A DNA stretch of 64,000 nucleotides from Acidimicrobiales bacterium (GCA_030448245.1 JAUJNH010000001.1:129960-193959), one strand, 5' to 3'. Numbered from the stretch's first letter, positions 38,822 through 47,693 are shown. Notes: generated by a model not told the origin, from the letters alone. Translations and numbers: made by a program.

Positions 38822-38875
38822 GAACCGACGTCTGGCCCGGTCGCCCTCCTCTGACAACCAAGAGGAGACTGCACC

Positions 38876-41416
38876 ATGGCAGACCCCATCCATGTGTCGG
38901 CGCCCATCAGCGGCACCGACCAGACCATGTCGTTCGAGACCGGCAAGCTGGCCATCCAGAGCCAGGGTGCCGTCGTCGCCCAGCTGGGCCGCACCACCGT
39001 GCTGGTCACGGCCAACGCGTCAGCGCCCCGCGAGGGCATCGACTTCTTCCCCTTGACGGTCGACGTCGAGGAGCGCATGTACGCAGCCGGGAAGATCCCC
39101 GGCTCGTTCTTCCGCCGGGAGGGGCGCCCGAGTGACGCCGCCATCCTGACGTGCCGGCTGATCGACCGGCCGCTGCGCCCGTCGTTCGCCAAGGGCTACC
39201 GGGGCGAGACCCAGGTGGTGGCCACGGTCATCGGTGCCGACCAGGAGAACCCCCACGACGTGCTGGCCATCAACGGCGCCAGCGCCGCCCTGATGCTGTC
39301 GGGCATCCCGTTCGAAGGTCCCATCGGGGCCGTGCGCATCGGCTTCTCCCAGGACGGCGAGTGGCTGCCCCACGTCACCTACCAGGAGGGTGACCAGTGC
39401 ACCTTCGAGCTGGTGGTGGCCGGCCGTGAGACCGACGGCGAGATCGCCATCATGATGGTCGAGGCCGGCGGCACCGAGAAGGCCTGGGACTACTACCTGG
39501 CCGGCGCCCCCAAGGTCACCGAGGAGGCCATCGCCGCCGGGCTCGAGGCGTCGAAGACCTGGATCCGCGAGTCGATCCAGCTGCAGCACGAGCTGGTCAA
39601 GGCCGCTGGCACCTCCGAGCCGTTCGCCTGGGAGCCGGTCGTCGACTACGGCGACGACGTCGTCGAGGCCGTCGAGAAGGTCGGAGTCGACCGCATCACC
39701 GCGGCCGCCGGCATCTCCACCCGCAACGAGCGCGAGGCGGCGCTCAGCGCCGCCGGCCGCGAGATCGCCGCCGAGCTGGCTGCCAGCGACGCCGCCTTCG
39801 AGGGCCGCGAGAAGGAGATCAAGGCGGCCGTCCGCAGCCTCACCAAGAAGTTGGTGCGCAAGCGGATCATCGCCGAGGGCGTCCGCATCGACGGCCGGGG
39901 CCTGCGCGACATCCGGCCGGTGGCGGCTGAGGTGGGCGTCATCCCCACCTCCCACGGCTCCGGGCTGTTCCAGCGGGGCGAGACCCAGGTGCTGAACGTG
40001 CTCACCCTCGGCATGCCGCGGATGGACCAGCTGCTCGACACCCTCGGGATCGAGGACAAGAAGCGCTACATGCACCACTACAACATGCCGCCGTCGGCGA
40101 ACGGCGAGACCGGACGGGTGGGCTCGGCCAAGCGCCGCGAGATCGGCCACGGCCTGCTGGCCGAGCGGGCCCTGCTTCCCGTGGTGCCGAGCATGGACGA
40201 GTTCCCCTACGCCCTGCGCCTGGTGTCCGAGGTGCTGTCGTCGAACGGCTCCACCTCGATGGGCTCGGTGTGCGCCTCGACGCTGGCGCTCATGGACGCC
40301 GGCGTGCCCATCAAGGCGCCGGTGGCCGGCATCGCCATGGGCCTCATCAACGAGGGTGACGAGTTCGTCACCCTCACCGACATCCTCGGGGCCGAGGACG
40401 CCTTTGGCGACATGGACTTCAAGGTGGCGGGCACGGCCGAGTTCGTCACCGCCCTGCAGCTCGACACCAAGATCGACGGTTTGCCGGCCGACGTGCTGGC
40501 CGCTGCTCTGGGCCAGGCTCGCGAGGCTCGCCTGTCGATCCTGGGGGTCATGGCCAACACGATCTCCGACCCCCGGGCCGAGGTGAACGAGACGGCGCCG
40601 AAGATCGTCAGCTTCGAGATCCCGATGGACAAGATCGGCGAGGTGATCGGCCCGAAGGGCAAGGTCATCAACCTGATCCAGCAGGAGACCGGCGCCGACG
40701 TGAACGTCGACGACGACGGCGTGGTCGGCACCGTCACCATCGGCTCGAAGGACGGTGCGGCCGTGGCCGAGGCCCGGCGCCGCATCGAGCAGATCCTCGA
40801 CCCGCCCCGGGCCGAGGTCGGCGACGTCTACCCCGGCAAGGTCGTGAACATCACCAAGTTCGGCGCCTTCGTCAACATCCTGCCCGGCCGCGACGGCCTG
40901 CTCCACATCTCGAAGATGGGCGGCGGCAAGCGCATCGAGCGGGTCGAGGACGTCCTCGAGCTGGGCGGCTCGGTCGAGGTGCGGGTCGACGACATCGACC
41001 CCAACGGCAAGGTCTCCCTGTCGCTGGCGACACCGCTCGACATCCCCGAGGGTGTGGGCTCCAGCGGTGGCGGGGGCGGCGCTCCGGCGCCCCGCCGCGA
41101 GCGCGGCGACCGACCCGACCGCGGCGACCGCGGTGACCGGCCCGAGCGCTCGGCCACCCCGGCCGGCGGCGGCCGCGCCGGCCTGTTCGCCACGCCGGAG
41201 GAGCGGAGCAACGCCGGCGCCGGGGCCGGGCCCGGGGCTGCCAAGACGGTCACGTTCGAGTCAGAGTTCGAGGCCGAGCTGGCCGGAGAGTTCGGCAACC
41301 TCGGCCCCGCCGAGGAGAGCACGACCAGCACACCCGGCGGCGACGGCCCGCGTCGCAACCGCAACCGCGGTGGCGGTGGCGGTGGCCGTGGCGGCCGCGG
41401 CGGCGGGCGGGGCTAG
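38876..41416 (+). CDS. pnp: Polyribonucleotide nucleotidyltransferase (PNPase)
   Basis: An 846-residue PNPase. Two RNase PH domains (GKLAIQSQGAVVAQLGRTTV, PGSFFRREGRPSDAAILTCR; later RIIAEGVRIDGRGLRDIRPV, GLFQRGETQVLNVLTL and FGDMDFKVAGTAEFVTALQL). Then KH (MDKIGEVIGPKGKVINLIQ) and S1 (VYPGKVVNITKFGAFVNILP). The last ~140 residues are an Arg/Asp/Gly-rich tail ending in RGG-type repeats, an added RNA-binding extension. The ATG has AAGAGGAG upstream. Degrades RNA 3' to 5'. Confidence 0.96.
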   Translation: MADPIHVSAPISGTDQTMSFETGKLAIQSQGAVVAQLGRTTVLVTANASAPREGIDFFPLTVDVEERMYAAGKIPGSFFRREGRPSDAAILTCRLIDRPLRPSFAKGYRGETQVVATVIGADQENPHDVLAINGASAALMLSGIPFEGPIGAVRIGFSQDGEWLPHVTYQEGDQCTFELVVAGRETDGEIAIMMVEAGGTEKAWDYYLAGAPKVTEEAIAAGLEASKTWIRESIQLQHELVKAAGTSEPFAWEPVVDYGDDVVEAVEKVGVDRITAAAGISTRNEREAALSAAGREIAAELAASDAAFEGREKEIKAAVRSLTKKLVRKRIIAEGVRIDGRGLRDIRPVAAEVGVIPTSHGSGLFQRGETQVLNVLTLGMPRMDQLLDTLGIEDKKRYMHHYNMPPSANGETGRVGSAKRREIGHGLLAERALLPVVPSMDEFPYALRLVSEVLSSNGSTSMGSVCASTLALMDAGVPIKAPVAGIAMGLINEGDEFVTLTDILGAEDAFGDMDFKVAGTAEFVTALQLDTKIDGLPADVLAAALGQAREARLSILGVMANTISDPRAEVNETAPKIVSFEIPMDKIGEVIGPKGKVINLIQQETGADVNVDDDGVVGTVTIGSKDGAAVAEARRRIEQILDPPRAEVGDVYPGKVVNITKFGAFVNILPGRDGLLHISKMGGGKRIERVEDVLELGGSVEVRVDDIDPNGKVSLSLATPLDIPEGVGSSGGGGGAPAPRRERGDRPDRGDRGDRPERSATPAGGGRAGLFATPEERSNAGAGAGPGAAKTVTFESEFEAELAGEFGNLGPAEESTTSTPGGDGPRRNRNRGGGGGGRGGRGGGRG

Positions 41417-41421
41417 CCGGC

Positions 41422-42663
41422 TTGATCCGGACGGCGCAGCTCGGCAACGGGCTGCGGGTGGTGACCGAGCGGATGCCCGACGTCCGCTCGGTCAGCTTCG
41501 GTGTCGAGGTGGGCACGGGCAGCCGCGACGAGCCCGCGGCCATCGCCGGCGCCTCCCACTTCCTCGAGCACCTGCTGTTCAAGGGCACCGAGCAGCGCAG
41601 CGGCCGCGAGATCTCGGAGGCAGTCGACGCCGCCGGCGGTGACATGAACGCCTGCACGGCGCGGGAGTCGACGACGTTCTACGTGCGTGTCCTGGACGAC
41701 GACGCCGAGCTGGGGCTCGACCTTCTCTGCGACACCGTCCTCCACCCGACGCTCGACCCGGCCGATGTCGACGTCGAGCGCCAGGTCATCCTCGAGGAGA
41801 TCCTGCAGCACGACGACGACCCGGGCGACGTGGTGCACGAGCTGTGGGCCGCGGCCCTCTTCGCCGGCCACCCGCTCGGCCGGGACCCGCTGGGGTCCCA
41901 CGACACCGTCCGCCAGACCGCCGCCGAGCAGGTCCGCCGCTTCTTCGCGGCCCACTACCGGCCGGCGAACATGGTGGTGGCCGCCGCCGGCCACCTCGAC
42001 CACGACGAGGTGGTGTCCGCCATCGAGGCCCGCTTCGCCGGATGCGACGGCGGTGGCCCGCCCGCCCGGACGGCGCCGGGCGAGGCCCAGGAGCGCCTGA
42101 TCGTCGAGGAGGACGACACCGAGCAGGTCCACCTCGTGCTCGGAGTCCGTGGGCTCGCCCGCGATGCCGAGGACCGCCACGCCCTCGCCGTCCTCGAGCA
42201 CGCCCTGGGCGGCGGGCTGTCGAGCCGCCTGTGGCAGCAGGTGCGCGAGGAGCGGGGGCTGGCCTACAGCGTCTACTCCTTCCGCAGCCAGTACCAGGGC
42301 ACCGGCACGCTCGGCGTGTACGCAGGCACGGCACCCGACCACCTCGAGGAGGTGCTCGGCCTGGTGGAGGGCCAGCTCGACGCCGTCGCCGCCGCCGGCA
42401 TCACCGAGCGCGAGCTCGGGATCGCCGTGGGCCACCTGGTGGGGGAGCTCGCCCTGTCGCTCGAGGACTCGGGCTCGCGCATGGCCCGCATCGGCCGCTC
42501 GCTCCTCGTCCACGACCACGTGCGCACCTACGACGAGGTGGCCGCCCGCCTCCGAGCCGTCACCCTGGCCGACGTGGCAGCGGTGGCCGAACGGGTCCTC
42601 ACCCGCCCCCGCACCCTGGCCGTCGTCGGCCCGGTCGACCGCTCCACCCTGGCCGGCCGCTAG
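41422..42663 (+). CDS. M16 family zinc peptidase (processing-peptidase-like)
   Basis: A 413-residue pitrilysin-type peptidase with inverted zinc motif HFLEH in GASHFLEHLLFKGTEQR, the distal glutamate region VERQVILEEILQHDDDPG, and a C-terminal half carrying LGGGLSSRLWQQVREERGLAYS. Start TTG at 41422, 6 bp after pnp. pnp-M16-dapB is the usual actinobacterial order; the substrate is unknown. Confidence 0.92.
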   Translation: MIRTAQLGNGLRVVTERMPDVRSVSFGVEVGTGSRDEPAAIAGASHFLEHLLFKGTEQRSGREISEAVDAAGGDMNACTARESTTFYVRVLDDDAELGLDLLCDTVLHPTLDPADVDVERQVILEEILQHDDDPGDVVHELWAAALFAGHPLGRDPLGSHDTVRQTAAEQVRRFFAAHYRPANMVVAAAGHLDHDEVVSAIEARFAGCDGGGPPARTAPGEAQERLIVEEDDTEQVHLVLGVRGLARDAEDRHALAVLEHALGGGLSSRLWQQVREERGLAYSVYSFRSQYQGTGTLGVYAGTAPDHLEEVLGLVEGQLDAVAAAGITERELGIAVGHLVGELALSLEDSGSRMARIGRSLLVHDHVRTYDEVAARLRAVTLADVAAVAERVLTRPRTLAVVGPVDRSTLAGR

Positions 42664-42722
42664 CCACCCCCGTCCGCCACGCCGCCGGTCCAAGGGGAGC
42701 CCGGCGGCACGCGCATCGTTTG

Positions 42723-42747
42723 GGCCGGGCAGGTTCTCAGCCCGGCC
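42723..42747 (+). terminator. Hairpin terminator after the rpsO-pnp-M16 unit
   Basis: GGCCGGGC and GCCCGGCC form an 8-bp stem around a 9-base loop, followed by TTT, 60 bp past the M16 stop. The remaining ~180 bp to the next gene show nothing convincing. Confidence 0.65.
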
Positions 42748-42924
42748 TTTGGGAGCGCCGGTGGCGAGGGAGGTAGGGTCCGCGCGTGACGGTTGACGAT
42801 CCGTTGCGCGGCTCGAGGCGGGTGCTGGTCTACGGCGTGTGGGTCTCCAGTCGCGCTCGAGGCCCGCTGAGCCAGGTCTCGAACCACGTCCTCGGGAGGT
42901 GTGCGAGCGGACCCGTGCTGACGC

Positions 42925-43566
42925 TCAGCCGGCTCCGAACTCGGCGGATCCGGTGCGGCCGCGCTTGAGCTCGTAGAACGAGTCGATCGTCGACAGGGCC
43001 ATCACCGAGTCCCACAGCCGGCCGGCGTCCTCGCCCAGTGGTGGAGGCGACACGATCGGGCCGAACGTCCCGTGCCCGGCGCCGTCGACGTGCAGCACGG
43101 GCGAGCCCACGTCGGGGCCCGCCAGCCGCTGCGCCTCCTCGAGCGACCCGGCGATGGCGGAGTCGAGGTCGGGGTCGTCGACCGATTCGAGGAGGTCGGT
43201 GACGCCGGCTGCTTCGGCCACCTCATCGAGCAGGGCGGGGGTGGGGTCTTCGTCGGCGACGTGGAAGCGGACGCCCCACTCGCGGTAGAAGCGGCCGACC
43301 GCTTCGTTGTCGCCCCGGGCGAGGGCTGCCTGCACGACGCGAAGGGCCCGAGCGGCCAGGTCGAGCTTGGCCCGGAACTCCGGGGTGTCGAGGAACGCCG
43401 GCAGGGGGCGGTCCTTGTTCAGCAGCGCCAGGCTGAACGTGCGCCAGCGGATGTCGAGGCCCCGCTGCTCGGCCACCTCCACCAGCCACCGGGACGTGGC
43501 CCACGTCCACGGGCAGCCCGGGTCGAAGTAGAACGTCACACCCGTCGCCGCGGCTCCGTCGCTCAT
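42925..43566 (-). CDS. DsbA-family / Rv2466c-like thioredoxin-fold oxidoreductase
   Basis: A 213-residue protein beginning MSDGAAATGVTFYFDPGCPW. The thioredoxin-fold motif is CPWT (GCPWTWATSRWLVEVAEQRG). The cis-proline region is VGSPVLHVDG. WATSRWLVEVAEQRGLDIRW is characteristic of the mycothiol-dependent reductase family of mycobacterial Rv2466c, where the motif is CPWC; here the resolving Cys is Thr. ATG 43566 is 9 bases from TACGGT (43580-43575), so it is likely leaderless. MshC at 63 kb suggests the thiol partner may exist. Confidence 0.82.
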   Translation of the reverse strand: MSDGAAATGVTFYFDPGCPWTWATSRWLVEVAEQRGLDIRWRTFSLALLNKDRPLPAFLDTPEFRAKLDLAARALRVVQAALARGDNEAVGRFYREWGVRFHVADEDPTPALLDEVAEAAGVTDLLESVDDPDLDSAIAGSLEEAQRLAGPDVGSPVLHVDGAGHGTFGPIVSPPPLGEDAGRLWDSVMALSTIDSFYELKRGRTGSAEFGAG

Positions 43567-43633
43567 GGCGGCTGACCGTAGCCCAGCGCCAACAACGGCC
43601 TCGGCCGCGCAACCCCGGTACCTTCGGCCGGGC

Positions 43634-44190
43634 ATGGCCTCGCTCAGCACGACGTGCCGGGTGCTGCTCGTCTCGGGCAGCCTGCGCAGCAGGTCGACGA
43701 ACACCGCCGTGCTGCGCACGGCGCTGGCCGTGGCCGGCGGGAACGTCGAAGCCGTCCTCTACGAGCACCTCGACGGGCTGCCGCACTTCAACCCGACGAC
43801 GACGGGGCCCCGCTCCACCCTGCGGTCGCCGACCTGCGTCAGCAGATCCGCGAGGCACACGCCCTCCTCCTGTCGACGCCCGAGTACGCGGGGGCGCTCC
43901 CTGGGTCGTTCAAGAACCTCCTCGACTGGACCATCGGCGACGATCAGCCCGGGTCGATCTACGAGAAGGCGGTGGCGTGGATCAACGCCTCAACCCGTGG
44001 GGCCGTCGCCGCCCACGAGTCGCTCCGCACGGTGCTGGGCTACGCCAAGGCCAGGATCGTCGAAGAAGCCTGCTCGGAGATCCCGGTCACGGGGGCGATG
44101 CTCGGGATGACGGCCTCGTGGCCGACCCGGCGGTCGCGAGCGGATAGCGAGGTCGCTGGCGGTGCTGGAGCGAGGGGCCAGGCGGGGTGA
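43634..44190 (+). CDS. NADPH-dependent FMN reductase-like flavoprotein (frameshifted)
   Basis: ATG 43634. RVLLVSGSLRSRSTNTAVLR is the flavodoxin-like FMN phosphate loop. One G is missing near 43795 (CCCG-ACGACGAC): HFNP then continues as DDDGAPLHPAVADLRQQI. Next come ALLLSTPEYAGALPGSFKNL (the classic PEYxxxxPGxLKN motif) and VLGYAKARIVEE. After AMLGMT the frame breaks again (DGLVADPAVA...LAVLERGARRG is spread over two frames), so the exact end is uncertain. It reduces flavins or quinones. ATG is 10 bases after TACCTT (43619-43624). Confidence 0.75.
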
Positions 44191-44241
44191 GACGGACCCG
44201 GGCGTTCGGGCCGTGAGGCCAGCCCGTGGCCGGGCGCTCGC

Positions 44242-44736
44242 TCAGGGTCTACCCGCAGACCAGGTCGCGTCGGGTCGCCGGACCCTGGCGCAGCGCGGGT
44301 CGCCGCAGCCGTCGGTCATCCGCACCCGGCAGCGCAGGCCGCCCTCCCGGACGGCCGAGGCCAGCACGTCCTGGCCGCAGTCGTCGAAGTGCAGCTTCGC
44401 CCGGCGGAACATGGCGAAGTCACCGTCGACCGTGCCCCAGCTCAGGTAGAGGAACCGGTCGCCCCTTCGGCCGTGCACGAACGGGCCGCCGACATCGTGG
44501 CTGCCGTCGTCCTGCGGCCGAACGGTGATCTCGAAGGACCACGTCGCCGTCGGCGCGTCGCCCGGGAACAGGTCGACGACGTCCCCTGCTCGTTGCACCC
44601 CCACGTGGACGTTCTCGTACCGCCGGGCCGCGCCTCGCCCGCAGGTGCGGCCCGGCATGTCGAAGCCCTCGATCGTGACGGGCAGCACCAGCGTCGATCG
44701 CCGGTCCGAACCCCGAGGTGGAGCCCGGCCGGTCAC
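44242..44736 (-). CDS. DUF5990 family protein
   Basis: About 164 residues. PVTIEGFDMPGRTCG, NVHVGVQRAG, GPFVHGRRGDRFLYLSWGTV and FRRAKLHFDD, ending MTDGCGDPRCARV, fit the small family of unknown function DUF5990. The GTG overlaps the cupin stop by four bases, so it is the third gene of a marR-cupin-DUF5990 operon. No catalytic motif is recognised. Confidence 0.72.
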   Translation of the reverse strand: MTGRAPPRGSDRRSTLVLPVTIEGFDMPGRTCGRGAARRYENVHVGVQRAGDVVDLFPGDAPTATWSFEITVRPQDDGSHDVGGPFVHGRRGDRFLYLSWGTVDGDFAMFRRAKLHFDDCGQDVLASAVREGGLRCRVRMTDGCGDPRCARVRRPDATWSAGRP

Positions 44737-45044
44737 GGCAGATCAGCCTCGAACCAGATCTCGATCTCGGCGGTCTCGACCTCGAACCGGGCCGCGTGGA
44801 CGGCGCCGGCCGGCACCTCGTACCACTGCCCCGCCCGGTGCCTCGTCTCCTGCCCGCCAAGGCTGAGGATGAGCTCGCCCTGGGTGATGACGCCCACGTT
44901 GTGGGTCTCATGCGAGTGGTCCCCGATGACGGTGCCCGGCGGGTAGCTGGCGAACAGGACCTGGCACCCCTCGGCGACCAAGCGGTGGGCGTCGAAGGGT
45001 CCCTCGAAGGCAGGCAGCGTGGTGATGCGCGGCGGGAAGCTCAT
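44733..45044 (-). CDS. Small cupin-domain protein
   Basis: A 103-residue single cupin: PPGTVIGDHSHETHNVGVIT (metal-binding HXH with downstream residues), GELILSLGGQETRHRAGQWY and VPAGAVHAARFE for the second motif histidine. Such cupins bind a metal and a small acid or sugar. The start overlaps marR (ATGA) and the stop overlaps DUF5990, so all three are probably made together. Substrate unknown. Confidence 0.8.
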   Translation of the reverse strand: MSFPPRITTLPAFEGPFDAHRLVAEGCQVLFASYPPGTVIGDHSHETHNVGVITQGELILSLGGQETRHRAGQWYEVPAGAVHAARFEVETAEIEIWFEADLP

Positions 45045-45487
45045 GGGGGCGGCTCCTTGTCGATGATGCGGCGGATGGTGTCCATGGCCTTCAGCAGCTC
45101 CTTCACCTCGCCGGGGCTGAGGTGGGCGATGAGGGAACCCATGCGGGCGTTGGACCGGCGGGCGACCTCGGCCAGCAGGTCGGCTCCTGCCGGCGTCAGG
45201 GTCACCACCCGGCGGCGGTGGTCGCCGTCCGTCCTCGATCGCGCGACGCAGCCAGACCGCTGGAGGCGGGACACCAGCCGGCTGGCGTAGCCCAGGTCGA
45301 GGTCGAGGCTCTGGGCGATCTGCCCGATGTCCGGGTGGCCCAGCCGGTCGATGGTGAACAGGCAGCGCGACTCGGCCAGCGTCAGCCCCATGCCCTCGTG
45401 GCGATCGTCCAGGGCGCCGATCCGCTCGGTGTAGAAGCGGTTGAAGGCCCGCATGGCCACGACGTCGCGTTGTCGGGTGCCGGCCAC
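45041..45487 (-). CDS. MarR family transcriptional regulator
   Basis: A 148-residue winged-helix regulator: LTLAESRCLFTIDRLG, then IGQIAQSLDLDLGYASRLVS as recognition helix region and RSRTDGDHRRRVVTLTPAG as the wing. Start GTG 45487. The promoter directly upstream carries a perfect inverted repeat, which suggests control by this protein. A dimer sensing a phenolic or oxidative signal is the family norm; the ligand is unknown here. Confidence 0.88.
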   Translation of the reverse strand: MAGTRQRDVVAMRAFNRFYTERIGALDDRHEGMGLTLAESRCLFTIDRLGHPDIGQIAQSLDLDLGYASRLVSRLQRSGCVARSRTDGDHRRRVVTLTPAGADLLAEVARRSNARMGSLIAHLSPGEVKELLKAMDTIRRIIDKEPPP

Positions 45488-45493
45488 ACCACC

Positions 45494-45522
45494 AGTATCA
45501 CTTGCCTATTGACAAGTGACAA
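45494..45522 (-). promoter_or_regulatory. marR promoter with overlapping inverted-repeat operator
   Basis: On the minus strand TTGTCA (45522-45517), 17 bp and GATACT (45499-45494) form a good promoter whose transcript would begin at about the GTG of marR (45487), i.e. leaderless. TCACTTG and CAAGTGA (45498-45504, 45513-45519) are a perfect 7-bp inverted repeat with an 8-bp spacer lying between the two hexamers, so a bound MarR dimer would block RNA polymerase. Confidence 0.7.
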
Positions 45523-45575
45523 CCCTCGCATCGGGGAAAGGGCGGCTCGACCAGGGCGGCCGTAGGGTCGTGGGC

Positions 45576-46298
45576 GTGACGACGGTCGGGGTGCTCGGAG
45601 CTCGGGGGCGGATGGGGCGGACCGTGTGCGCGGCCGTCGAGGGCACTGACGATCTTGACCTCGGGGCCCAGGTCGACCTCGACGACGAGCTCGAGGATCT
45701 GGCGGGCAGCGACGTCGTGGTCGTCTTCACCGCGGCCGGGCAGGCCATGGACGGGCTGCGCTGGTGCGGGGCGAACGGGGTGCACGCGGTGGTCGGCACG
45801 AGCGGCTTCTCGGACGAGGAGGTGGCCGAGCTGCGGGGCCTGTTCCCCGGCCCGCCCAACCTGGCGCTGGTGGCCAACTTCGCCATCGGCGCCGTGCTGC
45901 TGATGCAGCTGGCCGAGCGCTGCGCGCCGCACTTCACCACCTGCGAGATCACCGAGCTGCACCACGACCAGAAGGTCGACGCGCCGTCGGGCACCGCCAT
46001 CGCGTCGGCCCGGCGCATCGCCGCAGCCCGGGGGGACCGCCCCTGGGCCCCAGATCCGACGACAGCCGAGGTCGTGGCCGGCGCCCGAGGCGGGGTGGTC
46101 GAGGGGATCCGCGTTCACTCCCAGCGCCAGCGGGGGATGGTGGCCAGCCAGGAGGTCGTCTTCGGCACCGAAGGCCAGTGGCTCACCCTCCGCCACGACA
46201 CCAGCAGCCGCGAGTCGTTCATGCCCGGCGTGCTCCTCGCCGTCCGCGGCATCGGCGGGCGCCCCGGCGTCACCCTCGACCTCGATCCCTTCCTCTGA
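45576..46298 (+). CDS. dapB: 4-hydroxy-tetrahydrodipicolinate reductase DapB
   Basis: A 240-residue lysine/diaminopimelate pathway reductase. NAD(P)H loop VGVLGARGRMGRTV, VVVVFTAAGQAMDG and HAVVGTSGFSDEE. The catalytic region is ITELHHDQKVDAPSGTAI, with the His pair and Lys. The GTG at 45576 is 8 bases after TAGGGT (45563-45568), probably leaderless. It works with DapA, which here lies 13 kb downstream. Confidence 0.94.
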   Translation: MTTVGVLGARGRMGRTVCAAVEGTDDLDLGAQVDLDDELEDLAGSDVVVVFTAAGQAMDGLRWCGANGVHAVVGTSGFSDEEVAELRGLFPGPPNLALVANFAIGAVLLMQLAERCAPHFTTCEITELHHDQKVDAPSGTAIASARRIAAARGDRPWAPDPTTAEVVAGARGGVVEGIRVHSQRQRGMVASQEVVFGTEGQWLTLRHDTSSRESFMPGVLLAVRGIGGRPGVTLDLDPFL

Positions 46299-46399
46299 GG
46301 GCGTGGCCCTGGCAGCTGTCGACAGCACCGGAACCACCCCGTCCTGCGGGCGACGAGGGCCGGCCCGATCCGATGAGGGCGTCGTGACGCCCGTCGGCG

Positions 46400-47693
46400 T
46401 CAGGGAGCCCTGGCCGATCCACCCGGCAGCAACGTGCCGTCGCGGGCGCTGAGCACGCAGTGCACCTGCCGATCCCCGAGGCTCCAGCTGTGCTCGGTCG
46501 GGAACGGGTAGTGGACCTCGTAGTCGTCGGCCCTGGTTGGGCCGACGTTGAGGGGCAGCCGCTCGAGGCAGCCGCCGGCACCCCGTCGGTCCACCTCGTC
46601 CGCCCCCGGGAAGCGCGAGCCGGGCAGCGGGAAGCTGGTGAAGACCTCGGCCCGGTGGGGCTGGGCGCAGGCCACGAGCTTCACCGTCTTCGTCTCGCCC
46701 TCCGGCAGTGTGACCAGGCAGTCGCCGACGCGTAGGTCCTGGGCTGGCACGGTGCCGCCCGCGGTCACCGGGCCAGTGGTACCGCGATCGGCCTGGCTGA
46801 GCGCGCCGACGATGCCGACGATCGCCAGGAGCACCATCCAGCAGGCGCCCAGGACGATCCCTGCGATCGCCATGCCGCGGCCCTTCCGACGGTTCGTGCG
46901 GATCCGCCGCAGCGCCACGATCCCGAAGACGACGCCGAGGAGGCCCCCGAAGACCGGGATGATGCCGAGGACGAGAGAGGCGATCGAGAAGCCCTCCCGG
47001 CCGTTCCCGTCAGAGGGCGGCGACCCGGGACCGGGCCGCGCTCCCTGAGGCGCCGGCCCGAACGCCGGCCACGACGGAGGCGCCTGCCCCGGGGGTGGTG
47101 GCGGCGGAGCCTGCGGTGGCGCACCCCAGGCGGGCGGTGAGGGAGGTGGCGGCGGTGCTCCCCAGCCCGGCGGCGGGGGAGGAGGCGGTGCTTCCCAGCC
47201 GGGCGGCGGGGGAGGAGGCGGTGCTTCCCAGCCGGGCGGCGGGGGAGGAGCCGGTGGCGCACCCCAGGTGGGCGGTGGGGGTGGCGGCGGTGCTTCCCAG
47301 CCGGGCGGTGGGGGAGGAGGCGGTGCTTCCCAGGTGGGCGGTGGGGTGGCGGCGGTGCTCCCCAGGCGGGCGGTGGGGGAGCAGTCGGAGGAACCTCCCG
47401 GGCCGGTGGCTGCTCCGCCGTCGGCGGCCACGTCGAGGCGCCGACGCCGACTCGGTCGAGGCCGGTGGGTCCTCGGGCGGTTGCTCGTCGGCCGGCTCGT
47501 CAGGGACCGGCGCCTCGCGGGCCGGACGCCGGCGGACGAGGCTCTTGGCCGCCGCCGCCTCGGCGACAGGTGGCTCCTGGTGCGCGGCCGCATAGGCCGC
47601 AGCCACGCCCGCCGGGATCCGGCCCCGGTCGGCGACGACATAGCCGTTCGCCCGGGCCCAGGCTCGTAGGTCTGCGTTCGTCGGCTCCGCCAT
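46400..47693 (-). CDS. Membrane protein with N-terminal Lsr2-type DNA-binding domain, Pro-rich linker, DUF4190 and septum-formation-like domains (frameshifted linker)
   Basis: ATG 47693 opens AEPTNADLRAWARANGYVVA and DRGRIPAGVAAAYAAAH, the DNA-binding tail of Lsr2, including the RGR that enters the minor groove of AT-rich DNA. A charged then Pro/Gly/Trp-rich linker follows with repeats of W(E/G)APPPPPPP. DUF4190 comes next (SIASLVLGIIPVFGGLLGVV, then GRGMAIAGIVLGACW), giving two membrane segments. Last is an outer domain DLRVGDCLVTLPEGETKTV with paired cysteines, like septum-formation-type PF13845. The linker changes frame near 47450 and 47346 in C-runs. This would tether an AT-DNA binder to the membrane. 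Confidence 0.75.

Noticed and set aside
42786-42968. 60-codon frame after the M16 terminator (RVLVYGVW...)
   Set aside because: It briefly resembles the start of a dinucleotide-binding protein but the motif does not continue, and it overlaps the DsbA-like gene; too weak to call.
45509-45514. TTGACA as a -35 element for dapB
   Set aside because: No -10 lies 16-18 bp downstream; dapB instead has TAGGGT placed 8 bases before its GTG.
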